Below, in pieces: positions 7,192 to 15,524 of a stretch of 33,384 bases of DNA. Source of the stretch: Flavobacteriales bacterium (GTDB lineage: Bacteria; Bacteroidota; Bacteroidia; Flavobacteriales_D; CAJJDF01); the NCBI GenBank assembly GCA_020630395.1, contig JAHDBM010000030.1, positions 4,351 through 37,734 on the forward strand. Direction: 5' to 3'. Each line of letters starts with the position of its first letter. Positions within the stretch are counted from its first letter, which is position 1. The translations under genes were made by a program, and so were the position numbers. The notes below the pieces were generated by a model that ran no database searches, was not told where the DNA came from, and worked only from the letters and a program-made list of their open reading frames with translations.

Positions 7192-8400
7192 TTAATTGAT
7201 AAGGATGTAAAGATAGTAAATAGTAAAGCCAACTAAAAAAGCAATTCCAATCCAGCTTAAAACCTTCATTAAGGTGTTAGGCTGATGTTCTTTGGGAAAG
7301 TTATTATTTGTTACAGCCAAATAGTTCATTATGGCCAATACTGGTGCAGAAATAAATGATATTGCAGTAGCAATAGTAATCATTAAAGACATATCGTTTA
7401 CAGCTCCAATTATTAATGTCGATATAATGGCTAATAAGATTAATGACAACCAATATGTTTTAGGTTGGTAATTTCTTTTTTCTATCCATTTAATATTCGA
7501 TAAACTTCTTGGAAATGCATCTAAACAAGTAAGAGTTGTACTAAACATAGTAGCTAATGCCGCAAAAGCAACTAAATAATAAGACCAATCTCCTAAATTA
7601 TTAGTAAATAATTTAATAATTTGTTTAGCAAATCCTGCTCCTTTGGTACTTAATTCTTCCTCAGTTCCATATATCATTAAGGCGCCAAGTAATAGAAAGC
7701 AAACAGCTAAAAAAGTTGTTCCCCAATAGCCTATCTTAAAGTCAAAAAGGGCTTCTTTTAGTGTTCTTTTATTTGTTTTATCTTTTTCGGTAGTCCAAAC
7801 AGAATTCCATACGGCTATATCAAATGGAGCTGGCATCCAGCCAATTAGCGCAATAAAGAATAATGCGTCAGGTGTGTTCATAATATCAAAATCACCAAAT
7901 TTAAGGTTGTTAATCGGATTCGAAAAGGCTGCAACAACTGTAATGATAAGTGTCATGGATAAAAGTAAGATTACCCATTTAATAAGGCTATCTAACATGT
8001 TGTATTTACCTACTAATAAAATTACAATGCATGTTAATAATAATATTGTACTCCATAAAACAATTGACCAGCCAAATTGAAAAACTTCTTCTAATAAAAC
8101 TGATGTAACAACTGTAACTGCTGCTTGAACTGTAAACATGGTTGATACAGTTACAATGGAAAAAAGGGGAGTACCAAACTTTCCTAATTCTTCATATCCA
8201 TTTAGTAAAGAAGCTTTTTTAACAGTTGCGTATCGAATACCAAATTCAAAAAACGGATATTTTAGTACGTTTGCAAGAATTACAATTAGTATTAATGTAC
8301 CTCCGTATAAAGCTCCGGCTTTACTTGACTGCACTAGGTGAGATACACCAATTGCAGCTCCAGCATATAATAAACCAGGACCTAATTTAGAAAGTTTCAT
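7192..8400 (-). CDS. Nramp-related transporter lacking the canonical metal-binding motifs
   Basis: This 402-residue inner-membrane protein has about 11 hydrophobic helices. The opening LGPGLLYAGAAIGVSHLV and the general layout place it in the Nramp superfamily of proton-coupled divalent-metal transporters. Canonical Nramp proteins carry DPGN in helix 1 and MPH in helix 6. Here the corresponding stretches read GVSH (18-21) and MPAP (189-192). The Asp and Asn of helix 1 are therefore absent, as is the usual His after MP; the Met is kept. Nramp-related magnesium transporters are a known branch with altered sites, so a different cation or a non-metal substrate is possible. It lies 2 bases after the lipocalin-like lipoprotein gene and 18 before the M61 peptidase gene. 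Confidence 0.8.
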   Translation of the reverse strand: MKLSKLGPGLLYAGAAIGVSHLVQSSKAGALYGGTLILIVILANVLKYPFFEFGIRYATVKKASLLNGYEELGKFGTPLFSIVTVSTMFTVQAAVTVVTSVLLEEVFQFGWSIVLWSTILLLTCIVILLVGKYNMLDSLIKWVILLLSMTLIITVVAAFSNPINNLKFGDFDIMNTPDALFFIALIGWMPAPFDIAVWNSVWTTEKDKTNKRTLKEALFDFKIGYWGTTFLAVCFLLLGALMIYGTEEELSTKGAGFAKQIIKLFTNNLGDWSYYLVAFAALATMFSTTLTCLDAFPRSLSNIKWIEKRNYQPKTYWLSLILLAIISTLIIGAVNDMSLMITIATAISFISAPVLAIMNYLAVTNNNFPKEHQPNTLMKVLSWIGIAFLVGFTIYYLYILIN

Positions 8401-8402
8401 TA

Positions 8403-8810
8403 CTACAATGTGCTTGTTTTATCAAGGATTAATGTTTTTTCATTTACCTCCTTTACTATTAGTTGTTTATATACTTTACCATCTTTTAAAAGATCAATCT
8501 TTATTAAAGGTATTGTTTCTACTATATTCCAAGCTCCCTTTTCCATATAATGAGCGTCAACTGGGGATAATTGCATCCAAGAACACGAATGATCATTATT
8601 TAAGATAATTTTATTCCTAAACCTACTAGCAGGAAATTCTCTTGATTCACATTTGTAAAATATGAAAGTTAAATTATTATCTTCTTCTTGACTATGTTGC
8701 CAACAACCATATATGTTTTCGGGCAGTTTGGGTTCAACATTTTTATTGATCGTACAGGAAGATATTAACACCAATAAACTGGTAATAACAAGTAATACAA
8801 ACTTAATCAT
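8403..8810 (-). CDS. Lipocalin-like lipoprotein, first gene of the minus-strand operon
   Basis: This 135-residue protein has a clear lipoprotein signal (LLVLISSC, C19). The mature part of about 115 residues begins YGCWQHSQEEDN, then gives alternating strands and ends with VNEKTLILDKTSTL. The G-x-W start and strand pattern resemble lipocalin-like domains, though similarity is too weak to be firm. Extra Cys residues (in GCW, YKCES and HSCSW) could form disulfides in the periplasm. The stop is 2 bases before the Nramp-like start, so both are translated from one message. Function unknown; binding of a small hydrophobic ligand or an envelope-stress role are both plausible. Confidence 0.75.
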   Translation of the reverse strand: MIKFVLLVITSLLVLISSCTINKNVEPKLPENIYGCWQHSQEEDNNLTFIFYKCESREFPASRFRNKIILNNDHSCSWMQLSPVDAHYMEKGAWNIVETIPLIKIDLLKDGKVYKQLIVKEVNEKTLILDKTSTL

Positions 8811-8892
8811 ACATTTTTTTGATGAAAATACTATTAAAATTAAAAACCTGTGATTAATTGTATAATTTTAGTGAATCAATCTAGTGTTAAGA

Positions 8893-9372
8893 ATGAGAAT
8901 TACGTTAATTATATTGCTTTCAAGTACCATTATAGCTTCCTGTAAAACCAAGATCAATTTAGCTAAAGAAATGAAAGATGAGGGTTTTGAGGCTAGTATT
9001 GAAAAAACATATATTGATACTATCCAAACGAAAGGAGTAAAACATCATCTTGAATATTTACAACATGAATGGGCTAATGTGCCTAATCCATTTATTGCAA
9101 AATACACTGGAGCTTCTATTGGAGATTACTTTCATATTATATTTGAAGACAGTGTAAAACAATATGATTTTGGTGATGGATATTTACACAACAAAACCAC
9201 TCCTTACAAATTATACTCATCTGATAACCATATTGCAAATAAGAGTTTATTAAATAAAAAGTTTAATGTTTTTTGGGGCTGGAAAGAATCAAAATTTGCT
9301 TGTTGTGAAGGAGAAATGGATATAGTATCTGCAAAAGTACCTTGTATATACAAACTAATACTTATTGAGTAA
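8893..9372 (+). CDS. Unrecognised lipoprotein, about 159 residues
   Basis: The ATG at 8893 gives a short lipoprotein signal, MRITLIILLSSTIIASC, with the lipidated Cys followed by KTKI. A GTG at 8884 in the same frame would add three residues and is less likely. A weak -10-like TAATTTTA lies at 8863-8870. The mature part has no family I know; notable parts are a GASIGDYFHIIFED segment and a Cys-rich stretch FACCEGEMD close to the C-terminus. It is divergent from the minus-strand operon and 2 bases upstream of the phosphoesterase gene, so it heads the phosphoesterase and importer operon. It is not a recognisable periplasmic binding protein for that importer: it is half the usual length. Confidence 0.78.
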   Translation: MRITLIILLSSTIIASCKTKINLAKEMKDEGFEASIEKTYIDTIQTKGVKHHLEYLQHEWANVPNPFIAKYTGASIGDYFHIIFEDSVKQYDFGDGYLHNKTTPYKLYSSDNHIANKSLLNKKFNVFWGWKESKFACCEGEMDIVSAKVPCIYKLILIE

Positions 9373-9374
9373 GC

Positions 9375-9869
9375 ATGAAAATTGGATTACTTTCAGATAC
9401 ACATGGTCATTTAGATGATAAAGTATTTACATATTTCAAAGATTGTGATGAAATTTGGCACGCAGGTGATATTGGAAATATTGAAGTAACGGATAAATTA
9501 AAAGCATTTAAACCATTAAAATGTGTTTATGGCAATATTGATGGAGGTGATGCGAGAAAAGAATTTCCTGAGAATTTAAGATTCGATTGTGAAGGCATGA
9601 ATGTATTAATTACTCATATCGGGGGAAAACCTTATGTATACACCAAAAACATAAGGGAAGAATTAAACGATAACCCTCCAGATATATTTGTATGTGGTCA
9701 TTCACATATTTTAAAAGTTCAATACGATAAAAGACTTAATTTTTTATACTTAAATCCAGGTGCTGCCGGTATTCATGGCTTTCATAAGGTTAAAACATTA
9801 CTAAGGTTTGAAATAACTGCAGGGTCCATAAAAGATATGGAGGTAATTGAATTAGGAAAGAGGGCATAA
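9375..9869 (+). CDS. YfcE/MJ0936-type metallophosphoesterase
   Basis: This 164-residue cytoplasmic enzyme has all five blocks of the two-metal phosphoesterase site: D8 and H10 in LSDTHGH, D32 in HAGDIG, N54 in YGNIDG, H81 in THIGGK, and H109 and H111 in CGHSHI. Length and order fit the small YfcE/MJ0936 branch, which hydrolyses phosphodiesters in vitro with manganese. The physiological substrate is not settled for most members. The gene lies 2 bases after the lipoprotein and 4 before the FecCD-type permease. A shared transcript is likely; a functional link to uptake is not evident. Confidence 0.92.
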   Translation: MKIGLLSDTHGHLDDKVFTYFKDCDEIWHAGDIGNIEVTDKLKAFKPLKCVYGNIDGGDARKEFPENLRFDCEGMNVLITHIGGKPYVYTKNIREELNDNPPDIFVCGHSHILKVQYDKRLNFLYLNPGAAGIHGFHKVKTLLRFEITAGSIKDMEVIELGKRA

Positions 9870-9873
9870 GTGA

Positions 9874-10842
9874 ATGAAAGCTAACAAAACATATAGTGTA
9901 TTATTATTAATATTGTTTGTGTTAATGGTATTATCCATGCTTCTTGGAACTGTTTATAAAGGATTTGAACAATCATTTGATTTATCAAATGCAATGACTC
10001 AGTTAAGACTATCAAGAACAGTTACCGCTATTGTTGTGGGTATTGGAATAAGTGTATCAGGACTATTATTACAAACTCTGTTTAGAAACCCATTGGCAGG
10101 CCCATCAGTTTTAGGAATATCATCTGGAGCTACTTTAGGTGTATCTGTAGGTTTATTATTATTACCTATGCTTGGCATAACGTTATCAAGCTTTTCCGTA
10201 ACGCTATTAGGTATTATCGGTTCATTTTGTATCACGCTAATGCTACTCATCACAACTCGCTACATAAACAACAACAACACATTACTTATTATTGGATTAA
10301 TGCTAGGTTATTTTACTTCTTCTATCATTAATGTTTTATCATTTTATACAGATAAATCTAGCTTGCAAGAACTTGTTTTTTGGGGTTTAGGAAGCTTTAC
10401 AAAAGAAATATCATTAACAACCATTGGCATTTATAGCTCTGTTATTATACTACTTGTTATGTGCTCTATTGTTTTTGTTAAACGATTAGATCTATATCTA
10501 CTAGGAGATAACTATGCGAGAGCTCTTGGATTAAATGTAAAGCAAACAAGATACATCATTATTTTAATCGCTAGTTTATTAATTGGATTAATTACCTCAT
10601 GGTGTGGGCCAATAGCCTTTATTGGCATTGCAGTGCCTCACATAGCCAGAAATATATTAAAAAGCTCAAAACATTTTAATGTAATTCTTATTTCCATTAT
10701 TATCGGGGCAATTTTAGCGCTAGTTTGCGATATTATATCAAGGTTGCCAGGATTAGATCAAACTCTTCCGTTAAATGCAGTTACCTCTATAATTGGAGCC
10801 CCTTTAGTTATATGGATTATTTTTAAAAACAAATTGGTCTAG
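9874..10842 (+). CDS. FecCD-family ABC importer permease (iron-chelate, haem or cobalamin type)
   Basis: This 322-residue protein has about nine to ten membrane helices and the family's diagnostic sequences: LRLSRTVTAIVVG near 44-56, RNPLAGPSVLG, GISSGATLGVSVG, and late in the protein GPIAFIGIAVPHIAR followed by LPLNAVTSIIGAP. FecCD permeases work as homodimers with an ATPase and a periplasmic binding protein, taking up siderophores, haem or vitamin B12. The ATPase gene follows after one base. No binding-protein gene is present here, so the importer must use one encoded elsewhere. The substrate cannot be assigned; iron chelate and cobalamin are the main options. Confidence 0.92.
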   Translation: MKANKTYSVLLLILFVLMVLSMLLGTVYKGFEQSFDLSNAMTQLRLSRTVTAIVVGIGISVSGLLLQTLFRNPLAGPSVLGISSGATLGVSVGLLLLPMLGITLSSFSVTLLGIIGSFCITLMLLITTRYINNNNTLLIIGLMLGYFTSSIINVLSFYTDKSSLQELVFWGLGSFTKEISLTTIGIYSSVIILLVMCSIVFVKRLDLYLLGDNYARALGLNVKQTRYIIILIASLLIGLITSWCGPIAFIGIAVPHIARNILKSSKHFNVILISIIIGAILALVCDIISRLPGLDQTLPLNAVTSIIGAPLVIWIIFKNKLV

Positions 10843-10843
10843 T

Positions 10844-11533
10844 ATGAGTAATAAAAGGTTAAAGTTTAATGGTGTAACTATTGGATATGATAATCAAACA
10901 TTGATTCATAATATTAATTTGGATTTACCTGCTAACAAATTAATTGGCTTAGTAGGTGAAAATGGATCTGGTAAAACAACATTATTCAACACCTTATTAG
11001 GTAATATTCCCTCTTTAACTGGTCAAATAACATTTAATAATCAACCCATAATTGAAGTTGAGAAAATTTTTAGTGTAGTGTTTACCAAAAGAGTTAGTAT
11101 TCAAGGGTTTTCTGGGCTTGACATGTTAAGTATGGCTAAGATTACAAATGCCAATTGGAAAGGGGGTATTTCTCCAGATGACAAAAAAGAAATAATCAGT
11201 TTTGCTAAAACATTAGTAATAGAAAACCTACTAAATAAACAAATTAATGAACTTAGTGATGGACAATATCAAAAATTAATGGTTGCAAAAGCTGTATTAC
11301 AAGATACTCCAATCATATTAATGGATGAGCCAACTGCATTTTTAGATATAAAAAACAAAAAACAAATTAACAATCTTTTATTATCATTGGTTAAAGATCA
11401 AAACAAGACAATCATTGTGTCAACCCATGATGAAATCTTCTGTACGCAATATTGCGAAAACTTAATGGTTATTAAAGAAAATACATTAACATTAACTGAA
11501 TCTAATATAGGTTTGCAAAGTATTTTCGAATAA
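10844..11533 (+). CDS. ABC importer ATPase, partner of the FecCD-type permease
   Basis: This 229-residue cytoplasmic ATPase has Walker A GENGSGKTT at 38-46, signature LSDGQ at 137-141, Walker B IILMDEP at 157-163 with catalytic E162, and the H-loop His at 195 in STHDE. The position normally holding the Q-loop glutamine falls in SVVFTKR (77-83), where I see no Gln. The same region is diverged in other importer ATPases of this phylum, so I do not read it as loss of function. It starts one base after the permease stop and closes the operon. No obvious hairpin terminator follows. Confidence 0.9.
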   Translation: MSNKRLKFNGVTIGYDNQTLIHNINLDLPANKLIGLVGENGSGKTTLFNTLLGNIPSLTGQITFNNQPIIEVEKIFSVVFTKRVSIQGFSGLDMLSMAKITNANWKGGISPDDKKEIISFAKTLVIENLLNKQINELSDGQYQKLMVAKAVLQDTPIILMDEPTAFLDIKNKKQINNLLLSLVKDQNKTIIVSTHDEIFCTQYCENLMVIKENTLTLTESNIGLQSIFE

Positions 11534-11627
11534 TAAAAAGATCCTCTGCACCATAATGACACGTTCATTCATGATCCAATGTATCTATTATACTGAATAA
11601 TATTATTTTAATTAGTAATTTGTATTA

Positions 11628-13547
11628 ATGAATTCTAAAAAGTCCTTATATAAACCATTATGTTTATGCATAGTCATTTTAATGATTGGGTTAAATGTAA
11701 GTGCGCAAAAATCAAAACATTATTTAAAAAAGATTAAAAACCAAGCAGATTTTAGTGTATTACAAAGCAATCCTGCAGTAGCAAAATATTCGAATGTACA
11801 GTCGGTTAAGGTAGTGTATGATTTTAAAAAGAAAAGACTGTATTACATAAACGGGAATAAATATGAGTTTCACCACAACTTCTGTTATGAAGTATTAAAA
11901 GATAAACGATCACTCCCTTCATTTAATCGAAAAAATTATAACGATAAAGACAGGAGATTCGGATTGGTAAACATCAATTATTTTAAAGAGAAAAACATCT
12001 ATTCCTTAGAATATAATGTTTCAGATGATATTAGTTTTGATAATATTAATTTTATATACTCCAAAATAAAACAAACGTTTTACGATTCAATTGGAATTGT
12101 ACTAAACAACAATAAAAGACTTTCTTGGAAAGATGATTTTACTAAAAAAAGTATTCCTATTTATTTACCTGTAGATTTATTTGGCTCTCAAAAGCTCCAA
12201 ATAGTCAATAAAGGAAAAGCAAATGGAGAATTAGTTTTTATCACTAAAAAAGAACAGTTATTCAACCAAAATTTAACAGGTAAGATTTTAGTCTTGAAGA
12301 TTGATATATTGGAAGTTCCTAATTGTTCAGGTATTATTACTAAATTATTTCAAACACCTTTAAGTCATATTTCTTTATTATCAAAAAACAGAGGAATTCC
12401 TGTTGTTGCTTATCCAAAAGTGTTTAGTGATGATAATATTAAAATGCTCGAAGGAAAGTTTTGCTGTTTAAATGTAAAAGATGATGCTTACACGCTAAGA
12501 AACTGTAAAAAGGAAAAATCATCTATTCAAAATAGAAAACGAATTATAATTTCAAGTAATCTAGAAGAAAAAAGATTAAAAAAAATAACACGATTAAACC
12601 TAAAAGACAAACTAGCTTACGGAACCAAAGTAGTCAACCTAGCTGAACTAGGTAGAGTTAGCGATAGAAAATATAATACACCTGAAGGTGGTTTTGGAAT
12701 TCCTTTTTATTATTACAAACAACATTTATCGAATAATAAAATTTATAAAAAAATAACCAAGTTTTTAGCTGACACTTCTTGGGTAAAGGATAGAAAGCGC
12801 TTAAAAAAGAAACTAAAAAAAATACGAAATGCTATAACTCATTCCCCTTTTGACTCACTTTTAATGAGTAACATTCTAACTAAAATAGATACCAGTAAAA
12901 CAGGAATTAAATACCGTTTTAGGTCATCTTCTAATGCTGAAGATTTAAACGGATTTAACGGAGCCGGTTTATATACTTCTAAAACAGGTATAATTGATAA
13001 TGATGATAAATCAATTGAAGAGGCAATAAAAAAGGTATGGGCATCAGTATGGACATTAAGGGCATTTGAAGAAAGACAAATATTCAATATCGATCAAGAA
13101 TCTGTTTTAATGGGTGTTTTAGTGCATAGATCGTTTCCAAATGATTATATGAATGGTGTTGGGATTACTAAAAATTTATATCGTGATTACAATGCTGGTT
13201 TTGTATTAAATCAACAAATAGGGGAGCATAGGGTAGTGGATAATCAAGAACATTTACCCGAGCAATTAATAAGCTATTATAATTCTAAAGCAGATTTTTT
13301 TAATCAAAAAGATGCAGTAGAGTATATTGCTACATCCGAATTAAACAATAACAAACCAATTCTTACTTCTAAAGAAGTTTTTGTGTTAACCAAAGAGCTA
13401 GAGCGCATAAAACGACATTTCTATAAGAAGTTAAAAGGAAAGAGCTACCGTAAATTTGCTTTAGATATCGAATATAAATATGCTGATGATTTAACTGGTA
13501 AAAAGAAGTTGTATATAAAACAGGTTAGGTTATTATCTAAAGATTAA
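11628..13547 (+). CDS. Secreted PEP-synthase/dikinase-like protein with His domain before ATP-grasp domain
   Basis: This 639-residue protein has a signal peptide (LCLCIVILMIGLNVSAQ). Residues about 200-285 look like the swivelling phosphohistidine domain, with GIITKLFQTPLSHISLLS and H247 as the expected phospho-acceptor. From about 325 an ATP-grasp nucleotide-binding domain of the PEP-synthase/PPDK type follows: YGTKVVNLAEL (331-341), RFRSSSNAEDLNGFNGAGLY (430-449), WASVWTLRAFEER (471-483), and near the end LDIEYKY and LYIKQVR. The key residues seem intact. Order His then ATP-grasp, with no PEP/pyruvate TIM barrel, matches plant glucan water dikinase rather than PEP synthase. Family membership is well supported. 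The substrate is unknown, and an ATP-dependent enzyme outside the cytoplasm is puzzling. The stop overlaps the convergent peptidase gene. Confidence 0.85.
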   Translation: MNSKKSLYKPLCLCIVILMIGLNVSAQKSKHYLKKIKNQADFSVLQSNPAVAKYSNVQSVKVVYDFKKKRLYYINGNKYEFHHNFCYEVLKDKRSLPSFNRKNYNDKDRRFGLVNINYFKEKNIYSLEYNVSDDISFDNINFIYSKIKQTFYDSIGIVLNNNKRLSWKDDFTKKSIPIYLPVDLFGSQKLQIVNKGKANGELVFITKKEQLFNQNLTGKILVLKIDILEVPNCSGIITKLFQTPLSHISLLSKNRGIPVVAYPKVFSDDNIKMLEGKFCCLNVKDDAYTLRNCKKEKSSIQNRKRIIISSNLEEKRLKKITRLNLKDKLAYGTKVVNLAELGRVSDRKYNTPEGGFGIPFYYYKQHLSNNKIYKKITKFLADTSWVKDRKRLKKKLKKIRNAITHSPFDSLLMSNILTKIDTSKTGIKYRFRSSSNAEDLNGFNGAGLYTSKTGIIDNDDKSIEEAIKKVWASVWTLRAFEERQIFNIDQESVLMGVLVHRSFPNDYMNGVGITKNLYRDYNAGFVLNQQIGEHRVVDNQEHLPEQLISYYNSKADFFNQKDAVEYIATSELNNNKPILTSKEVFVLTKELERIKRHFYKKLKGKSYRKFALDIEYKYADDLTGKKKLYIKQVRLLSKD

Positions 13548-14371
13548 AGTTGTATATGAATATGATCATCATGACTAACAGATTTACAGCCTTGATGTCT
13601 AATTTTTGAGTTCTGTATATTCATTCGATTCTTTAAATGGGGCTCAACAAACATTTTTTTAAGTTTTGGGTTCGCTAATAAAATTTCAATTAATTGTTTT
13701 GTCCCTTTTTCAGAAAAAGTTAAGTCATCATTAATGCTTCCAAAAGTCAAAAATTGGTTGTAATCATATTGCCAATACCCTTTGTTTTTGCATGTACTAG
13801 TATAGTTTACTTCGTTTGGCTTTGGTGATTCACATACACCATAACCGCTTATAGACTTTTGTTTATTTGTAATGTTTCCGTTTTTATCTTCATAAATAAA
13901 ACTTAAATCTAGTTTCTTCCCATCTGAATGACTTAAATGGGGTATTAAAGGAAATCTATCTATAAAAGGAAAAGAAGCATCTAAATAGTGTATTTGAACA
14001 TCAGAATTTAGTTTATCTAACCTATCCTCAGTTTCTTTTAATAATTCATTCATTTTTGGTTTTACATAGTTCCTATTTAATAAAACAGTTAAATAATTAG
14101 TTGGATGAATTCTCTCAGTATGTTGTATAGGTTCTCTACCGAACAATTTTGCTAATGGAGGCACAACAAAACATATGGTAAATAAGTATAATGTTAAAAA
14201 GCTAAGGTGATATTGAAATCTAAAGGATTTCTTCCAGTATTTTTTAATAAGAAATACGTTCAACAGGTATATTATCCCTCCAATTTGTGTTAAAATAGTT
14301 AATGATAAAAATGAGACTATTATTAAAAAAATTCTTAGTATTTTTTGCTTTAAAGTTAGATTAGATTTCAT
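13544..14371 (-). CDS. Membrane-anchored MepA/LAS-type murein peptidase-like protein
   Basis: This 275-residue protein has two or three N-terminal membrane helices (about 12-40 and 55-75). A periplasmic domain follows with the LAS metallopeptidase pattern: H148-x6-D155 in HSDGKKLDLSF, and HxH at H270 and H272 in SHDDHIHIQL. EPHLKNRM near 244 and the ending GC..VSHDDHIHI closely resemble the penicillin-insensitive murein endopeptidase MepA (family M74), which cuts peptidoglycan cross-links. C180, C194 and C262 may include a disulfide. MepA itself is exported rather than anchored by several helices, so this is an unusual form. The stop overlaps that of the convergent dikinase-like gene by four bases. 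Peptidase activity is inferred from ligand residues. Confidence 0.75.
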   Translation of the reverse strand: MKSNLTLKQKILRIFLIIVSFLSLTILTQIGGIIYLLNVFLIKKYWKKSFRFQYHLSFLTLYLFTICFVVPPLAKLFGREPIQHTERIHPTNYLTVLLNRNYVKPKMNELLKETEDRLDKLNSDVQIHYLDASFPFIDRFPLIPHLSHSDGKKLDLSFIYEDKNGNITNKQKSISGYGVCESPKPNEVNYTSTCKNKGYWQYDYNQFLTFGSINDDLTFSEKGTKQLIEILLANPKLKKMFVEPHLKNRMNIQNSKIRHQGCKSVSHDDHIHIQL

Positions 14372-14548
14372 AGGATAGACTATCGGTATATTCTCAAGAA
14401 CAAGGTGGGAAAATGATTATTGTAGTCTTAACAAGAATTAACGATAATTAAGATTATATCATCCTAAACTTGATTCAGTATGTATTAGGTTACAGTAATA
14501 TTTTAGATTCCTGATCGTATGGAATCATCTAATTACTTATTTGTTTTG

Positions 14549-15427
14549 TTAATCTAAAACTGCTTGCAAAGCTTTTAAATCTTCAACTTTGTGTTTGTAA
14601 CCTTGTTTTTCATAAGAAAACATCAAATTATTAATCACACGCTTAATAATTTCGATTGTAGTACAAGGCTCAAAGTAAGAGGGTTTAACTTCAATTTTTA
14701 ATTGCGCTAAAAATCGTTCAATTTCTTTTTTATTAAAAATAGTGCCTCTACTAAATGGATTTATGTACATTAACACTTCACTTTCTTGTTCTTCGGGTGT
14801 AGCTTCAAAATTAATGTTTAGTTCATCCAAGTAGCAAAGAATGAAATGACTAGGCAAATTAACTCCATAAACAGGTAACCCAAGTTGTTGCGTAACTAAC
14901 AAATAAATGACAGATAATGAAAGCGGATTCCCTTTTTTAGTCTCGAATACATCACTTAAATAAGAGTTGTTAGGAGAATGGTAATTCTGTTTATTTCCCG
15001 AAAACCCATATATATCAAATAGAACTTGATTAATGATGTTTATCTTTTCAAAACTGGTTAAATTATTATTTAATTCAATCCAAATATCACGCTTAATTTG
15101 ATCGATCTTATCTCTAATAGGTTGCACATCAAGATCAGGGTACTGAAACTTATTAAGTAAAAGCATACCTTCAAGTAAATCTGGTTCTGACTCTGATTTC
15201 CATTCTTTTAGACCAACAACTATCGCGTCTTGTTGTATTTGCTGAATAATATTTTCAATTCTACTTTGCGACTGAATATCTAAAGGATTGCTTTCCCAAA
15301 AATTCTCTAAAAATGGAATAACATCACTGCCATAAGATAAGAGTTTAGATTTAACTTCGTTAAATACAAAATCATCTGGATCATCCAGTAAACTTATTAA
15401 TGCTGATATTTCATTTTTAGGTAACAC
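14549..15427 (-). CDS. SirB1/YchA-family transglutaminase-like protein
   Basis: This 292-residue cytoplasmic protein has an N-terminal helical segment (1-75, HEAT-like: ISLLDDPDDFVFNEVKSKLLS). The SirB1-type domain is recognisable by YHSPNNSYLSDVFETKKGNP (149-168, the family's N-x-x-N-S-x-L-x-x-V pattern), LSLSVIYLLVTQQLGLPVYG, and VNLPSHFIL with H194. The fold is transglutaminase-like, but members usually lack a demonstrated activity, and the bacterial role is unknown. It is 97 bases downstream of the acyl-CoA dehydrogenase on the same strand. Co-transcription is possible, but no functional link is apparent. Confidence 0.88.
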   Translation of the reverse strand: MLPKNEISALISLLDDPDDFVFNEVKSKLLSYGSDVIPFLENFWESNPLDIQSQSRIENIIQQIQQDAIVVGLKEWKSESEPDLLEGMLLLNKFQYPDLDVQPIRDKIDQIKRDIWIELNNNLTSFEKINIINQVLFDIYGFSGNKQNYHSPNNSYLSDVFETKKGNPLSLSVIYLLVTQQLGLPVYGVNLPSHFILCYLDELNINFEATPEEQESEVLMYINPFSRGTIFNKKEIERFLAQLKIEVKPSYFEPCTTIEIIKRVINNLMFSYEKQGYKHKVEDLKALQAVLD

Positions 15428-15524
15428 GGTATTATATAGACGTATAGTTAAGTTAAAAGGTTTGTTTTCCTATATAAAAGATAATACTTTTAATTTATTA
15501 AACCAATTTTGGTTAGTTAACGGA

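Noticed and set aside
7874-8608. Three plus-strand open frames (7874-8080, 8138-8341, 8408-8608) opposite the Nramp-like and lipocalin-like genes
   Set aside because: They are antisense to well-supported genes, have no recognisable domains and look like chance frames in AT-rich DNA.
9999-10253. Minus-strand open frame inside the FecCD-type permease
   Set aside because: Antisense shadow of a strongly supported membrane protein, with no independent signal.
12839-13087. Minus-strand open frame inside the dikinase-like gene
   Set aside because: Lies opposite the conserved ATP-grasp motifs; no start signal or family match.
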